Shown: piece after piece, positions 1 through 5,270 of the stretch
Layout: each line of letters opens with the position of its first letter
Position numbering within the stretch: position 1 is the stretch's first letter
Source of the DNA: Shewanella sp.
GTDB lineage: Bacteria; Pseudomonadota; Gammaproteobacteria; Enterobacterales; Shewanellaceae
DNA: 5,270 nt
Direction of reading: 5' to 3'
Assembly (NCBI GenBank): GCA_004195335.1
Contig: SDWK01000884.1
Location: forward strand, 1-5,270
Notes under the pieces: generated by a model
The model's input: the letters and a program-made list of their open reading frames with translations, nothing else
Told to the model about the DNA's origin: nothing
The model's database searches: none
Translations under genes and position numbers: made by a program

Positions 1-53
1 TGTGGCAGGCAGATCCGAGATAACCTTTTTCAAAACCTCCTAGAAAATTCTTA

Positions 54-94
54 CCCCACAGCTCTCTACCTCCTGAGCTGTGGGGTTCTTTTTT
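54..94 (+). terminator. Strong intrinsic terminator for a plus-strand gene left of the window
   Basis: A perfect 11-bp stem (CCCCACAGCTC at 54-64 with GAGCTGTGGGG at 75-85) encloses a 10-base loop and is followed at once by TTCTTTTTT (86-94), the classic Rho-independent layout on the plus strand. It therefore most likely ends a rightward gene whose body is off the left edge. Stops at 21-23 and 41-43 in two frames are both possible ends of that gene. On the minus strand the same stem lies 31 bases beyond the transglycosylase stop. There it is followed by TAAGAATTTT, a poorer U-tract, so it may also terminate that convergent gene, less efficiently. Confidence 0.9.
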
Positions 95-115
95 GTTACA
101 CTAATCAGGACAGGT

Positions 116-1117
116 TCAGCCGCCCTTTTTCCTATTAGCGGCAAACCGATCAGAAAGAGTGCCGACCGCAACAGCAAAGGCGTTGGATTTATTCCAGGCC
201 CGAAGTGCTCGGAAATTGTCATAGACTAGATAGGCTTGCCCGCCGGGACCATCTGGCGCGATCATCGAAGCAACGAGATCGCGTCTGGGCAGGGAGTTTC
301 CATTGATCCGCCTCACTCCAAGTGACTGCCAACGCGAAAGCGGAAGGCGGGTTTCCAGTCCAACTAAGGTGAAATCGAATTTTTCAGGCAACGTTACCGG
401 GCGCCCCCAAGTCTGGTCATCCTGCCATCCCACTTGCTTAAGGTAATTGGCAGCCGAAGCCAGCACATCAGGAACCGAGTCCCAAATATTGATGCGACCG
501 TCGCCGTCGGCATCAACCGCATAGCGGCGAAAAGAAGAGGGCATGAACTGGCACTGCCCCATGGCTCCGGCCCAAGAACCTTTCATGCGCTTCAAGCGGA
601 TGTGACCTGCATCGAGGATATGCAGTGCATCAAGCAGTTCTTTACGGAAATAGGAACTGCGGCGAACATCATGAGCTAGCGTAACCAGTGCTTGGATGAT
701 TGGAACATTTCCCGAGTGTCCACCATAGTTCGTCTCGATCCCCCATAGGGCCACGAGGAAGCGCCTCTGAACACCGTACTTCTGTTCAGCCCGGCCTAAC
801 CAGGTCGGATAACGGCTCATCATCCTGCGACCGTTGGTAATACGTATCTCGTTAACCCGGGTCGCGAGATAACCCTCTAAAGACTGGGTACTCTCCGGCT
901 GCTTTCGATCGAGATCGATCACATACGCCAACGGCCCTCTGACACCAGCCAGTGCCGAGTTCAAGGTCTCTTGCGAAATTCCTGCGGAGCGGGCCTCTAC
1001 GCGGAAGGTTTCCAACCAGACCGTGAAATCTTCCCCCGCGTTCTTTGCTGGGACGCTTGTTGCGGGCAACCCGCAAACACAAATTATCACCAGAATTATA
1101 CCGCTGACAGACCGCAT
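116..1117 (-). CDS. Lytic murein transglycosylase, MltB/Slt35 family, secreted
   Basis: This 333-residue protein should cleave the MurNAc-GlcNAc bond of peptidoglycan without water, leaving 1,6-anhydro-MurNAc ends, in the periplasm. Residues 1-24 form a Sec signal peptide: hydrophobic core at 7-19 and a V-P-A site with likely cleavage after Ala24. No lipobox is clear, so it is probably soluble or only peripherally attached, unlike lipoprotein MltB. The SLT_2-type catalytic domain spans about 29-325. Glu128 in W-G-I-E-T-N-Y-G is the expected general acid/base. G-Q-C-Q-F-M-P-S-S (187-195) is the conserved substrate-groove motif. D-A-D-G-D-G-R-I-N-I-W-D (202-213) matches the EF-hand-like calcium loop of Slt35. 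There is no C-terminal peptidoglycan-binding domain, which some members carry. The ATG is supported by an AGGAG seven bases upstream. The gene is intact and monocistronic, and its G+C looks higher than that of the rest of the window. The family call is very secure; the exact paralogue (MltB versus the second MltB-like subfamily) is not. Confidence 0.96.
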   Translation of the reverse strand: MRSVSGIILVIICVCGLPATSVPAKNAGEDFTVWLETFRVEARSAGISQETLNSALAGVRGPLAYVIDLDRKQPESTQSLEGYLATRVNEIRITNGRRMMSRYPTWLGRAEQKYGVQRRFLVALWGIETNYGGHSGNVPIIQALVTLAHDVRRSSYFRKELLDALHILDAGHIRLKRMKGSWAGAMGQCQFMPSSFRRYAVDADGDGRINIWDSVPDVLASAANYLKQVGWQDDQTWGRPVTLPEKFDFTLVGLETRLPLSRWQSLGVRRINGNSLPRRDLVASMIAPDGPGGQAYLVYDNFRALRAWNKSNAFAVAVGTLSDRFAANRKKGG

Positions 1118-1124
1118 CCTCCGA

Positions 1125-1129
1125 CTCCT
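1125..1129 (-). promoter_or_regulatory. Ribosome binding site of the transglycosylase
   Basis: On the minus strand AGGAG sits seven bases before the ATG at 1117, an ideal Shine-Dalgarno spacing. A second GGAGG abuts the ATG and is too close to act. The match fixes the start codon at 1117 and agrees with the signal peptide beginning there. Confidence 0.8.
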
Positions 1130-1207
1130 GCAATGGGGTGATGGTACAATGAAAAACGACAGGTTCCGATTGCAGACCCTGGCGTTTATTCTACCAAAAT
1201 TCTATTG

Positions 1208-1213
1208 ATTATA
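1208..1213 (-). promoter_or_regulatory. Candidate -10 box of the transglycosylase promoter
   Basis: Reading leftward, a perfect TATAAT lies about 90 bases before the transglycosylase start. A proper -35 is not visible: windows 16-18 bases upstream read CTTATT, TCTTAT or GTCTTA. In AT-rich spacer DNA a chance TATAAT is easy to find, so this is a suggestion based on position and sequence only. Confidence 0.3.
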
Positions 1214-1495
1214 TAGGCTGAGGGAAGTTAATAAGACCGTAATTTTAATCGCCGAAATGAGATTCCCGAGACAGCATTTCAAAACCGCAACTTCCCACTG
1301 CTTAGCGAATATTTTTTTGGCGATTTGACAATTGTTGAAAGTCCTACATTGTTAGGGGCTTTAAGAATGACTGATTTTTTTACTTCCAGCGACCCTGAAT
1401 TTCAATAACACAATATATCGGACGTTCGATCCTTCTGTTCAAGATGAGGTTAAACACGACAACTTCCCTGATACCCACTGAACAGAAATCTCTTT

Positions 1496-1565
1496 TCAAA
1501 AGTAAATCCAGATTTTTTGGATTCCAGGATTCGTCCTTAGATGAAGCAGGATTCCTTTCCGGCAC
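1496..1565 (+). repeat. Dispersed intergenic repeat, copy A
   Basis: The core at 1529-1565 matches 3046-3082 at 31 of 37 positions without gaps, in the same orientation. Similarity continues leftward: TC-A-AAAGT-AAATCC-G-TTTTT type sequence at 1496-1518 corresponds to 3004-3026, with a gapped, unmatched stretch before the core. This copy also has a short AATCCA/TGGATT stem at 1505-1510 and 1518-1523, and AGGATTC occurs twice (1526-1532, 1548-1554). It lies upstream of the permease gene. The family is unknown to me. It could be a decayed short transposon-like or REP-like element. Confidence 0.6.
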
Positions 1566-1591
1566 GATTGCTTTTACCTAGGTCATTTTTT

Positions 1592-1642
1592 ATGGCAGTA
1601 TCGAAAACATCAGATAAGCTCCGCAAATCGGGTGAACTTTAA
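1592..1642 (+). other. Possible 16-codon leader ORF in frame with the permease
   Basis: ATG at 1592 opens a short frame encoding MAVSKTSDKLRKSGEL and ending at TAA 1640-1642. A TAGG motif (1579-1582) nine bases upstream could serve as a weak ribosome binding site. The frame is the same as that of the permease, whose first possible start (TTG 1646) comes one codon after the stop. It could be a regulatory leader, a former N-terminal extension cut off by a nonsense change, or chance. The peptide has no attenuator-like run of one amino acid. Confidence 0.25.
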
Positions 1643-1664
1643 CTATTGAGCAAGCTATTAGTGC

Positions 1665-1668
1665 AGGA
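1665..1668 (+). promoter_or_regulatory. Ribosome binding site deciding the permease start
   Basis: AGGA lies seven bases before ATG 1676, while the earlier in-frame TTG at 1646 has only a distant GGGTGA (1630-1635) ten bases before it. This favours ATG 1676 and a 297-residue protein over the 307-residue alternative. Confidence 0.55.
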
Positions 1669-1675
1669 TTTATTG

Positions 1676-2569
1676 ATGCAGCTTGGCCGGAAAGACTCAC
1701 AACCATTCCTTGGTTATATCTACATTCTCTTAGCTGCGGTTCTTTTTGGAACTTCTGGCACAGTACAAGCTCTGGCTCCAGAAGGAGCCCAACCTGAGGT
1801 TATTGGAGCCATTCGCCTTGCAATCAGCGGTACGTTTCTCGCTGTCATCACCTTGCTTTTCAAACGACCACAGCTAAGAAAACGTTGGCCCATAATTCCA
1901 ACCATCAGTGCTGCAATTTCTGTCGTTGCACTACAAATCTGTTTTTTTAACGCACTCCCTAGAACTGGGGTTGCTTTGGGAACTTCCATTTTTATTGGTA
2001 GCTTTCCGGTGTTTACCGGCGCTTTTAGTTTTATTCTTTACCGAGAACGGCCAACTCCCAAATGGATTTTTGCTAGCCTATTTGCAATAGTTGGCTGCTT
2101 CCTGCTCCTTGGAGTCGGTGAAAACTTCAATAGTGGTTTTTCAGGAATTGCATTGGCGTTGGGGGCTGGTTGCTCTTACGCTATATTCACATTGTCTGCT
2201 CAATTCCTACTCAAAGAACATTCCGTCGTCGCTGTCTTGGCGATTTCATTTACATTGGGAGCAATCTTAATGATTCCGGCCTTTTTCGGAGTATCGCTAG
2301 ATTGGCTAACTCAGTCCCGAGGAGTGGTGGTTTCTCTCTATCTGGGAATTGTCTCTACAATCTTTCCATACTTGTTGTTTACCCGAGGGCTGAGAATAGT
2401 TCCTGCGTCTACAGCGGCCACCCTCAATCTCGCGGAACCTCTTACTGCCGCAATTTTAGGAGTTTACCTTCTTCAGGAGAAGCTCTCCTTGACAGCTCAC
2501 GCAGGCATGGTTCTGCTTATTGGGGGGATTGCCATCCTCTCCATTCCTTCCCGAGTTAAACGGTCTTGA
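1676..2569 (+). CDS. EamA-family (DMT superfamily) inner-membrane transporter
   Basis: This 297-residue, strongly hydrophobic protein has about ten predicted transmembrane helices (roughly residues 12-32, 42-62, 72-91, 97-121, 128-147, 155-178, 185-205, 216-238, 246-266, 273-290). They fall into two five-helix EamA repeats, the normal size and build of drug/metabolite transporters. Family-type features are G-T-S-G-T after the first helix start (25-29), Arg47 in the second helix (G-A-I-R-L-A), Y-R-E-R-P closing helix four (122-126) and the N-L-A-E-P segment of helix nine (251-255). The last is the second-repeat signature, in which the Glu and Pro are highly conserved. Relatives move amino acids, nucleobases or other metabolites, mostly outward; substrate cannot be read from sequence. 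The short basic tail (R-V-K-R-S) suggests a cytoplasmic C-terminus. It stands alone, divergent from the transglycosylase and convergent with the kinase. TTG 1646 is an alternative start adding ten residues. Confidence 0.93.
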   Translation: MQLGRKDSQPFLGYIYILLAAVLFGTSGTVQALAPEGAQPEVIGAIRLAISGTFLAVITLLFKRPQLRKRWPIIPTISAAISVVALQICFFNALPRTGVALGTSIFIGSFPVFTGAFSFILYRERPTPKWIFASLFAIVGCFLLLGVGENFNSGFSGIALALGAGCSYAIFTLSAQFLLKEHSVVAVLAISFTLGAILMIPAFFGVSLDWLTQSRGVVVSLYLGIVSTIFPYLLFTRGLRIVPASTAATLNLAEPLTAAILGVYLLQEKLSLTAHAGMVLLIGGIAILSIPSRVKRS

Positions 2570-2784
2570 ACGATGCTCTACCCAAAATGAAGGCTTGTTA
2601 CTCAACATAATCAGCCGATTCTTACAATCCAACACACTCGGCCCGGGTAATTGTCAAATCTTAGTAGTAATAGCAGTTGTTCCTGCATCGCCAAGAAACC
2701 TCTTCGCACCGTTTTGCAAAAGTCCAGTCAACATGGGATCGCTGTCTTAATGCTAAAGGAATTTTGGCAGGTCTCTGGATGTCA

Positions 2785-2802
2785 GATATGTCACCACATA
2801 TC
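2785..2802. other. Small perfect hairpin next to the terminator
   Basis: GATATGT (2785-2791) and ACATATC (2796-2802) pair perfectly over 7 bp around a CACC loop. No T-tract follows, so it is not a terminator by itself. It lies 12 bases before the terminator-like hairpin, and TCAGAAAT occurs both at 2801-2808 and in the loop side of the next hairpin (2822-2829), so the two may form one structured tail. Confidence 0.45.
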
Positions 2803-2814
2803 AGAAATGAAAAT

Positions 2815-2850
2815 GGCTACCTCAGAAATTGGGGTAGCCGTTCTTGCTTT
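2815..2850. terminator. Probable bidirectional terminator between permease and kinase
   Basis: GGCTACC (2815-2821) pairs with GGTAGCC (2833-2839). A T-G wobble, a C-G and an A-T pair extend the stem to ten pairs around a GAAAT loop. Rightward it is followed by GTTCTTGCTTT and leftward by ATTTTCATTT, both only moderately T-rich. Its place between two convergent genes suits a shared terminator, but it lies about 245 bases past the permease stop and about 295 past the kinase stop, farther than usual. Confidence 0.5.
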
Positions 2851-3003
2851 GCAGGATATTTAGTAATTTTAGATCCCCTCAGAGTTTTGGATCTGAAAGC
2901 AATACAGCACAGAATCCAAGACATTTTTCTGCTGTCAAATCTTACTACTTTTGAAAGTTGCTATAAATAGGATGACTACCAAAGAGGCTTAGAGCTCTTT
3001 TTG

Positions 3004-3082
3004 TCGAAAGTTAAATCCTGGTTTTTGAAATTGTGAATCTGTATGATTTGTCCTTAGTTGAAGGAGGACTCCATTCCAGCAC
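3004..3082 (+). repeat. Dispersed intergenic repeat, copy B
   Basis: The core at 3046-3082 matches copy A (1529-1565) at 31 of 37 bases. The left part (3004-3026) also matches, while the stretch between is longer than in copy A. Within this copy TCCTT (3051-3055) can pair with AAGGA (3061-3065) around a 5-base loop, but the pairing is reduced to three pairs in copy A, so the hairpin is not conserved. It ends 51 bases beyond the kinase stop codon, in the kinase's 3' flank. Its function and family are unknown. Confidence 0.6.
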
Positions 3083-3133
3083 AACAGGCAAGTTTACAAT
3101 AAATCTTGGAGGGTTATAAAAATTCCATTAACT

Positions 3134-5270
3134 CTAATTCTCAGGAATACAACCATCAAGAACTTTTCTGACGACAGTGGCGAGGGCCTCCATACTTAGG
3201 GGCTTTAAACAGAACTCGCGAACCCCCAACTTCTTTGCTTCCTTTTCAGATATTTTGGTGCTGTAGCCGCTACTAAGAATGATGGGGGTATCCTTGAACG
3301 TAGCAAGAGCTTCTCTGCTGCTATTTATAATGGTCACTTTGTAGCCGTGCCCTCTCAATTGTTCACCATATGTGACTGCAACCAAGTCTTCATCATCGAC
3401 AAGAAGGATGCTTTCATTTCCTTTTGGCAACAACTCCTCTGTGGACCCTGCTTGTTCCACACAGCTCTTAACGATAGTCGGCAGATAAACATTAAAAGTT
3501 GTTCCTTGCCCAAGGGCACTATCAACAGTAATGAAGCCATCATGGTCCGTAACGATACCCTGTACCAGGGCCAGTCCAATGCCAGTTCCCTTGCCAACCT
3601 CCTTAGTCGTAAAAAAGGGATCAAATATATTATCTAGGGTCTTTTGGCCCATACCAATGCCGGTATCACTAACCGAGAGCTTTGCATATCGACATGACGG
3701 CTTGTCTCTAAGGGCCGGCATGTCCTGTTCGGAAAGTTCCACATCTTGCAGGGTGATTTTCAGTGACCCTTTCTCTGTCATGGCATGGGCAGCATTGGTG
3801 CAAAGGTTGATGAGAACCTGTTGTATTTGGGTTGAATCGGCGTTGATCGTGATGGTTTCATCGTCAATGCGACTTACAATCTCGATGGAGGTCGGCAGCG
3901 TAGAGCGTAGTAATCTCAAAGACTCGTCAATTAGAGTGGGGAAACTGAGCGGTAGGCGTACAAGTTCATGTTTTTCCTGGCGACTAAATATCAGGATTTG
4001 CTTTATCAGGTCTGTCGCTCGGTTGGCTGCAGTTTTTATGTGATCAATATTCTTTGTCGAATTGTCATCGATAGCATGTTTACGGAGAAGCATCTCCACG
4101 TTGCCAATGATGATGGCCAATAGATTGTTAAAATCATGAGCGATGCCTCCCGCCATGACACCGATCGCCTCCATTTTGCGTGACTGGTTCAGTTGCTCTT
4201 CAAGTTGCTTCTGCTCGGTAATATCCTGAATGGTTCCGATCAATCCAATAACGGCTCCTGTCTCGTCTACAATTGTTTCCCCTACCCCCCACACCCATCT
4301 TGTTTCACCATCTATTCTTCGGATTATTCTGTATTTTTTGTCGAAGGATTGTTTTTTTCGGATAACGACTTCCGTGACGTACTTCATCATTTTTTCCGCA
4401 TCATCCGGGTGTAGAAGGTCTGCCCACCCTTTGACACATTTATTATAGTTTGCGTCTATGCCGAAAATTTGATCTAGAACTTCGGACGTTACCCACGTGT
4501 CATTTATAAAGTCACGCGTATAGGAACCTATAAACGCCGCACGTTGCGTTTCCTCGAAGAAAAACTCTTTTTTCTTTAGATCTTCCCCCAGCTGTTTGCG
4601 CTCAGTGATGTCATCAAAGACAGTAATGAAATGGCCCGGGTGAGGGCAGGAAGCCGACACAGAGTACCAACGCTGAAACGGCTCAAAATATTTTTCAAAT
4701 GTGATGCTGTTGCCGGAAAGGGCCACATCACCATATTTTTCAATCCAACAGAATGGATCCTTTTCGATTTCTGGAAGCACATCGGTCACTCGTTTGCCGG
4801 TGACTGCATCCATGGATAGTCCGGTTAACTTTTCAAATGTGGCATTCACTTCGAGATAGATGAAATCAATGGGTCGGTTGTCATCATCTGTGATGATCTT
4901 GTGATACGCCCAACCATGGGTCATCGTAGTAAAGAAACGATGGTATTTTTCTTCGCTTTCACTAAGATCTTTCCCTTGCTCCATCAGTTGAATGCTAGTG
5001 TTATGCAATTTTCTTGTTTTTTCGGTGATTTTTGACCATAAAAAGGCGAATCCCACCCCTATAACTATCAGCACCACTCCACTAAACAATGCTGTATATA
5101 ACCCTTGGTTGTAAATGGCTCTCGGAACTGTTACTGCAATCCATGTTGAGGTTGACTTGGCTAGGTCGTCAATTTGTCGAAAAGCTTGGGTTTTGGCCTG
5201 CTCCTCGTGGCCGCGGCGGCGTGTGGCGACGATGGAGGGGTCTTTGGCCCGGCGGAGGGCAATACCTACC
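3134..5270 (-). CDS. Membrane PAS-PAS hybrid-type sensor histidine kinase, 5' end off the window
   Basis: The frame stays open from stop TAG 3134 to the right edge (711 visible codons), so the TTG at 5089 is an internal codon. Numbering from that TTG as residue 1, sixty earlier residues include the end of a probable extracytoplasmic sensor domain (S-T-W-I-A-V-T-V-P-R just before the membrane). Next come a transmembrane helix at about 3-18, a short coiled linker, PAS 1 (about 45-165, ending D-D-I-T-E-R-K) and PAS 2 of the PAS_3 fold (about 177-295, ending Q-D-I-T-E-Q-K). HisKA follows, with phospho-acceptor His318 in A-H-D-F-N-N. The HATPase_c domain has N-box N428/N432, G1 D-T-G-I-G-M (475-480), F-box D-P-F-F-T-T-K and G2 G-T-G-I-G-L-A. 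Kinase motifs are complete, so autophosphorylation is expected. The C-terminal receiver-like region (561-644) is internally shortened and lacks the phospho-acceptor aspartate. No partner response regulator is visible. The signal sensed is unknown. Confidence 0.95.
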   Translation of the reverse strand, partial: VGIALRRAKDPSIVATRRRGHEEQAKTQAFRQIDDLAKSTSTWIAVTVPRAIYNQGLYTALFSGVVLIVIGVGFAFLWSKITEKTRKLHNTSIQLMEQGKDLSESEEKYHRFFTTMTHGWAYHKIITDDDNRPIDFIYLEVNATFEKLTGLSMDAVTGKRVTDVLPEIEKDPFCWIEKYGDVALSGNSITFEKYFEPFQRWYSVSASCPHPGHFITVFDDITERKQLGEDLKKKEFFFEETQRAAFIGSYTRDFINDTWVTSEVLDQIFGIDANYNKCVKGWADLLHPDDAEKMMKYVTEVVIRKKQSFDKKYRIIRRIDGETRWVWGVGETIVDETGAVIGLIGTIQDITEQKQLEEQLNQSRKMEAIGVMAGGIAHDFNNLLAIIIGNVEMLLRKHAIDDNSTKNIDHIKTAANRATDLIKQILIFSRQEKHELVRLPLSFPTLIDESLRLLRSTLPTSIEIVSRIDDETITINADSTQIQQVLINLCTNAAHAMTEKGSLKITLQDVELSEQDMPALRDKPSCRYAKLSVSDTGIGMGQKTLDNIFDPFFTTKEVGKGTGIGLALVQGIVTDHDGFITVDSALGQGTTFNVYLPTIVKSCVEQAGSTEELLPKGNESILLVDDEDLVAVTYGEQLRGHGYKVTIINSSREALATFKDTPIILSSGYSTKISEKEAKKLGVREFCLKPLSMEALATVVRKVLDGCIPEN
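3158..3409 (-). other. Degenerate receiver (REC) domain missing its central strand and phospho-acceptor Asp
   Basis: Both ends of a receiver domain are clear: I-L-L-V-D-D-E-D with the acidic pair D565/D566, A-L at 594-595, P-I-I-L-S-S-G-Y with the switch Ser607, and L-K-P with Lys629. The Ser607 to Lys629 gap is 22, as from Thr87 to Lys109 in CheY. D566 to Ser607 is only 41, against 74 from Asp13 to Thr87 in CheY. Residue D600 aligns near CheY 48 and T601 near 81, so about 32 residues with the beta-3 aspartate, alpha-3 and most of beta-4's approach are absent. The frame continues undisturbed through the junction at about 3287-3292. This domain should not be able to accept phosphate. Confidence 0.85.

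Larger units (their letters stand above)
1118..1645. other. Long AT-rich intergenic region between divergent genes
   Basis: No convincing gene is seen here. Contents from left to right: the transglycosylase ribosome binding site and a candidate -10; two interleaved perfect inverted repeats (1222-1229 with 1289-1296, and 1247-1253 with 1319-1325); a perfect TTGACA at 1325-1330 reading rightward but without a good -10 at normal spacing; a CAACTTCCC direct repeat at 1288-1296 and 1460-1468; copy A of the dispersed repeat (1496-1565); and a 16-codon ORF (1592-1642) leading to the permease. A 61-codon GTG-started minus-strand ORF at 1380-1565 begins inside the repeat, lacks a good ribosome binding site and resembles no protein I know, so it is not called. 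Confidence 0.6.
2570..3133. other. Long intergenic region between convergent genes
   Basis: No gene is supported. Overlapping rightward frames of 70-97 codons (for example 2677-2970, TTG start) lack ribosome binding sites and recognisable motifs. Contents: a near-perfect direct repeat, TGTCAAATCTTA with the next five bases differing at two (2652-2668 and 2933-2949); a hairpin at 2785-2802; a terminator-like hairpin at 2815-2839; a 6-bp AGATCC/GGATCT inverted repeat (2871-2876, 2889-2894); a weak AAAGAG/CTCTTT stem followed by T residues (2981-3000); and copy B of the dispersed repeat at 3004-3082. Over 500 bases is long for a spacer between two gene ends and may include decayed DNA. Confidence 0.55.

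Noticed and set aside
1..43. Possible 3' end of a plus-strand CDS at the left edge
   Set aside because: A gene end is expected because of the terminator at 54-94, but two frames end nearby (stops 21-23 and 41-43) and at most 13 codons are visible, so neither frame nor product can be chosen.
40..222. 60-codon plus-strand or minus-strand frames across the transglycosylase 3' end
   Set aside because: They run through the terminator hairpin and overlap the real gene in another frame.
1325..1355. TTGACA as a -35 box for the permease promoter
   Set aside because: No acceptable -10 at 16-18 bases (ATTGTT and TTGTTA at best; TACATT is only 14 away), and it lies about 350 bases before the start codon.
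1380..1565. 61-codon minus-strand ORF starting with GTG
   Set aside because: It begins inside the dispersed repeat, has no well-placed ribosome binding site, no recognisable motif and low-complexity basic content. The equivalent frame in repeat copy B is soon interrupted.
2170..2559. 129-codon rightward ORF inside the permease
   Set aside because: It overlaps the permease in another frame, is rich in Ser and Arg with no motif, and is best explained as a shadow of the real gene.
2677..2970. 97-codon rightward ORF (and overlapping 70- and 76-codon frames) after the permease
   Set aside because: TTG start without a Shine-Dalgarno, no known domain, and three overlapping frames of similar quality in the same AT-rich spacer.
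3531..4043. 170-codon plus-strand ORF opposite the kinase
   Set aside because: It lies antisense to the HisKA/HATPase region, whose motifs are intact on the other strand; it is an antisense shadow.

Overview
The window reads as chromosomal DNA of a Gram-negative proteobacterium. It has a murein lytic transglycosylase with a Sec signal peptide, a ten-helix inner-membrane exporter and a membrane-anchored two-component sensor kinase. The kinase style (tandem PAS, H-D-F-N-N HisKA box, C-terminal receiver remnant) is common in alphaproteobacteria of the Rhodospirillales type and in Desulfobacterota; I cannot decide between them. Nothing in the window is a phage, plasmid, CRISPR, rRNA or tRNA signature.

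Layout. Bases 1-53 are probably the tail of an unseen plus-strand gene, closed by a strong intrinsic terminator (54-94). A minus-strand gene for an MltB/Slt35-family lytic transglycosylase fills 116-1117. Then comes a roughly 530-base AT-rich intergenic stretch (1118-1645). It holds the transglycosylase start signals, two interleaved inverted repeats, copy A of a dispersed repeat and a 16-codon leader ORF. A plus-strand EamA/DMT-superfamily permease follows (best start ATG 1676, stop 2569). A second long spacer (2570-3133) lies between convergent genes and carries two hairpins, one terminator-like, and copy B of the dispersed repeat. From 3134 to the right edge runs a minus-strand hybrid-type sensor histidine kinase, open through base 5270, so its 5' end is outside the window.

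The three genes are separately oriented (minus, plus, minus) and do not form an operon. The transglycosylase acts on periplasmic peptidoglycan, the permease exports or imports an unknown small metabolite, and the kinase senses an unknown signal through a periplasmic domain plus two PAS domains. No functional link between them is visible.

The best leads are these. (1) The C-terminal receiver domain of the kinase lacks about 32 internal residues, including the phospho-acceptor aspartate strand, in an otherwise intact frame. (2) An 84 percent identical 37-base core repeat lies in both long intergenic spacers. (3) GC content and codon usage step abruptly inside the kinase gene near the right edge. 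(4) The permease is preceded, in the same frame, by an ATG-initiated leader ending in TAA. I did not find convincing evidence for a wholly new multi-gene system.
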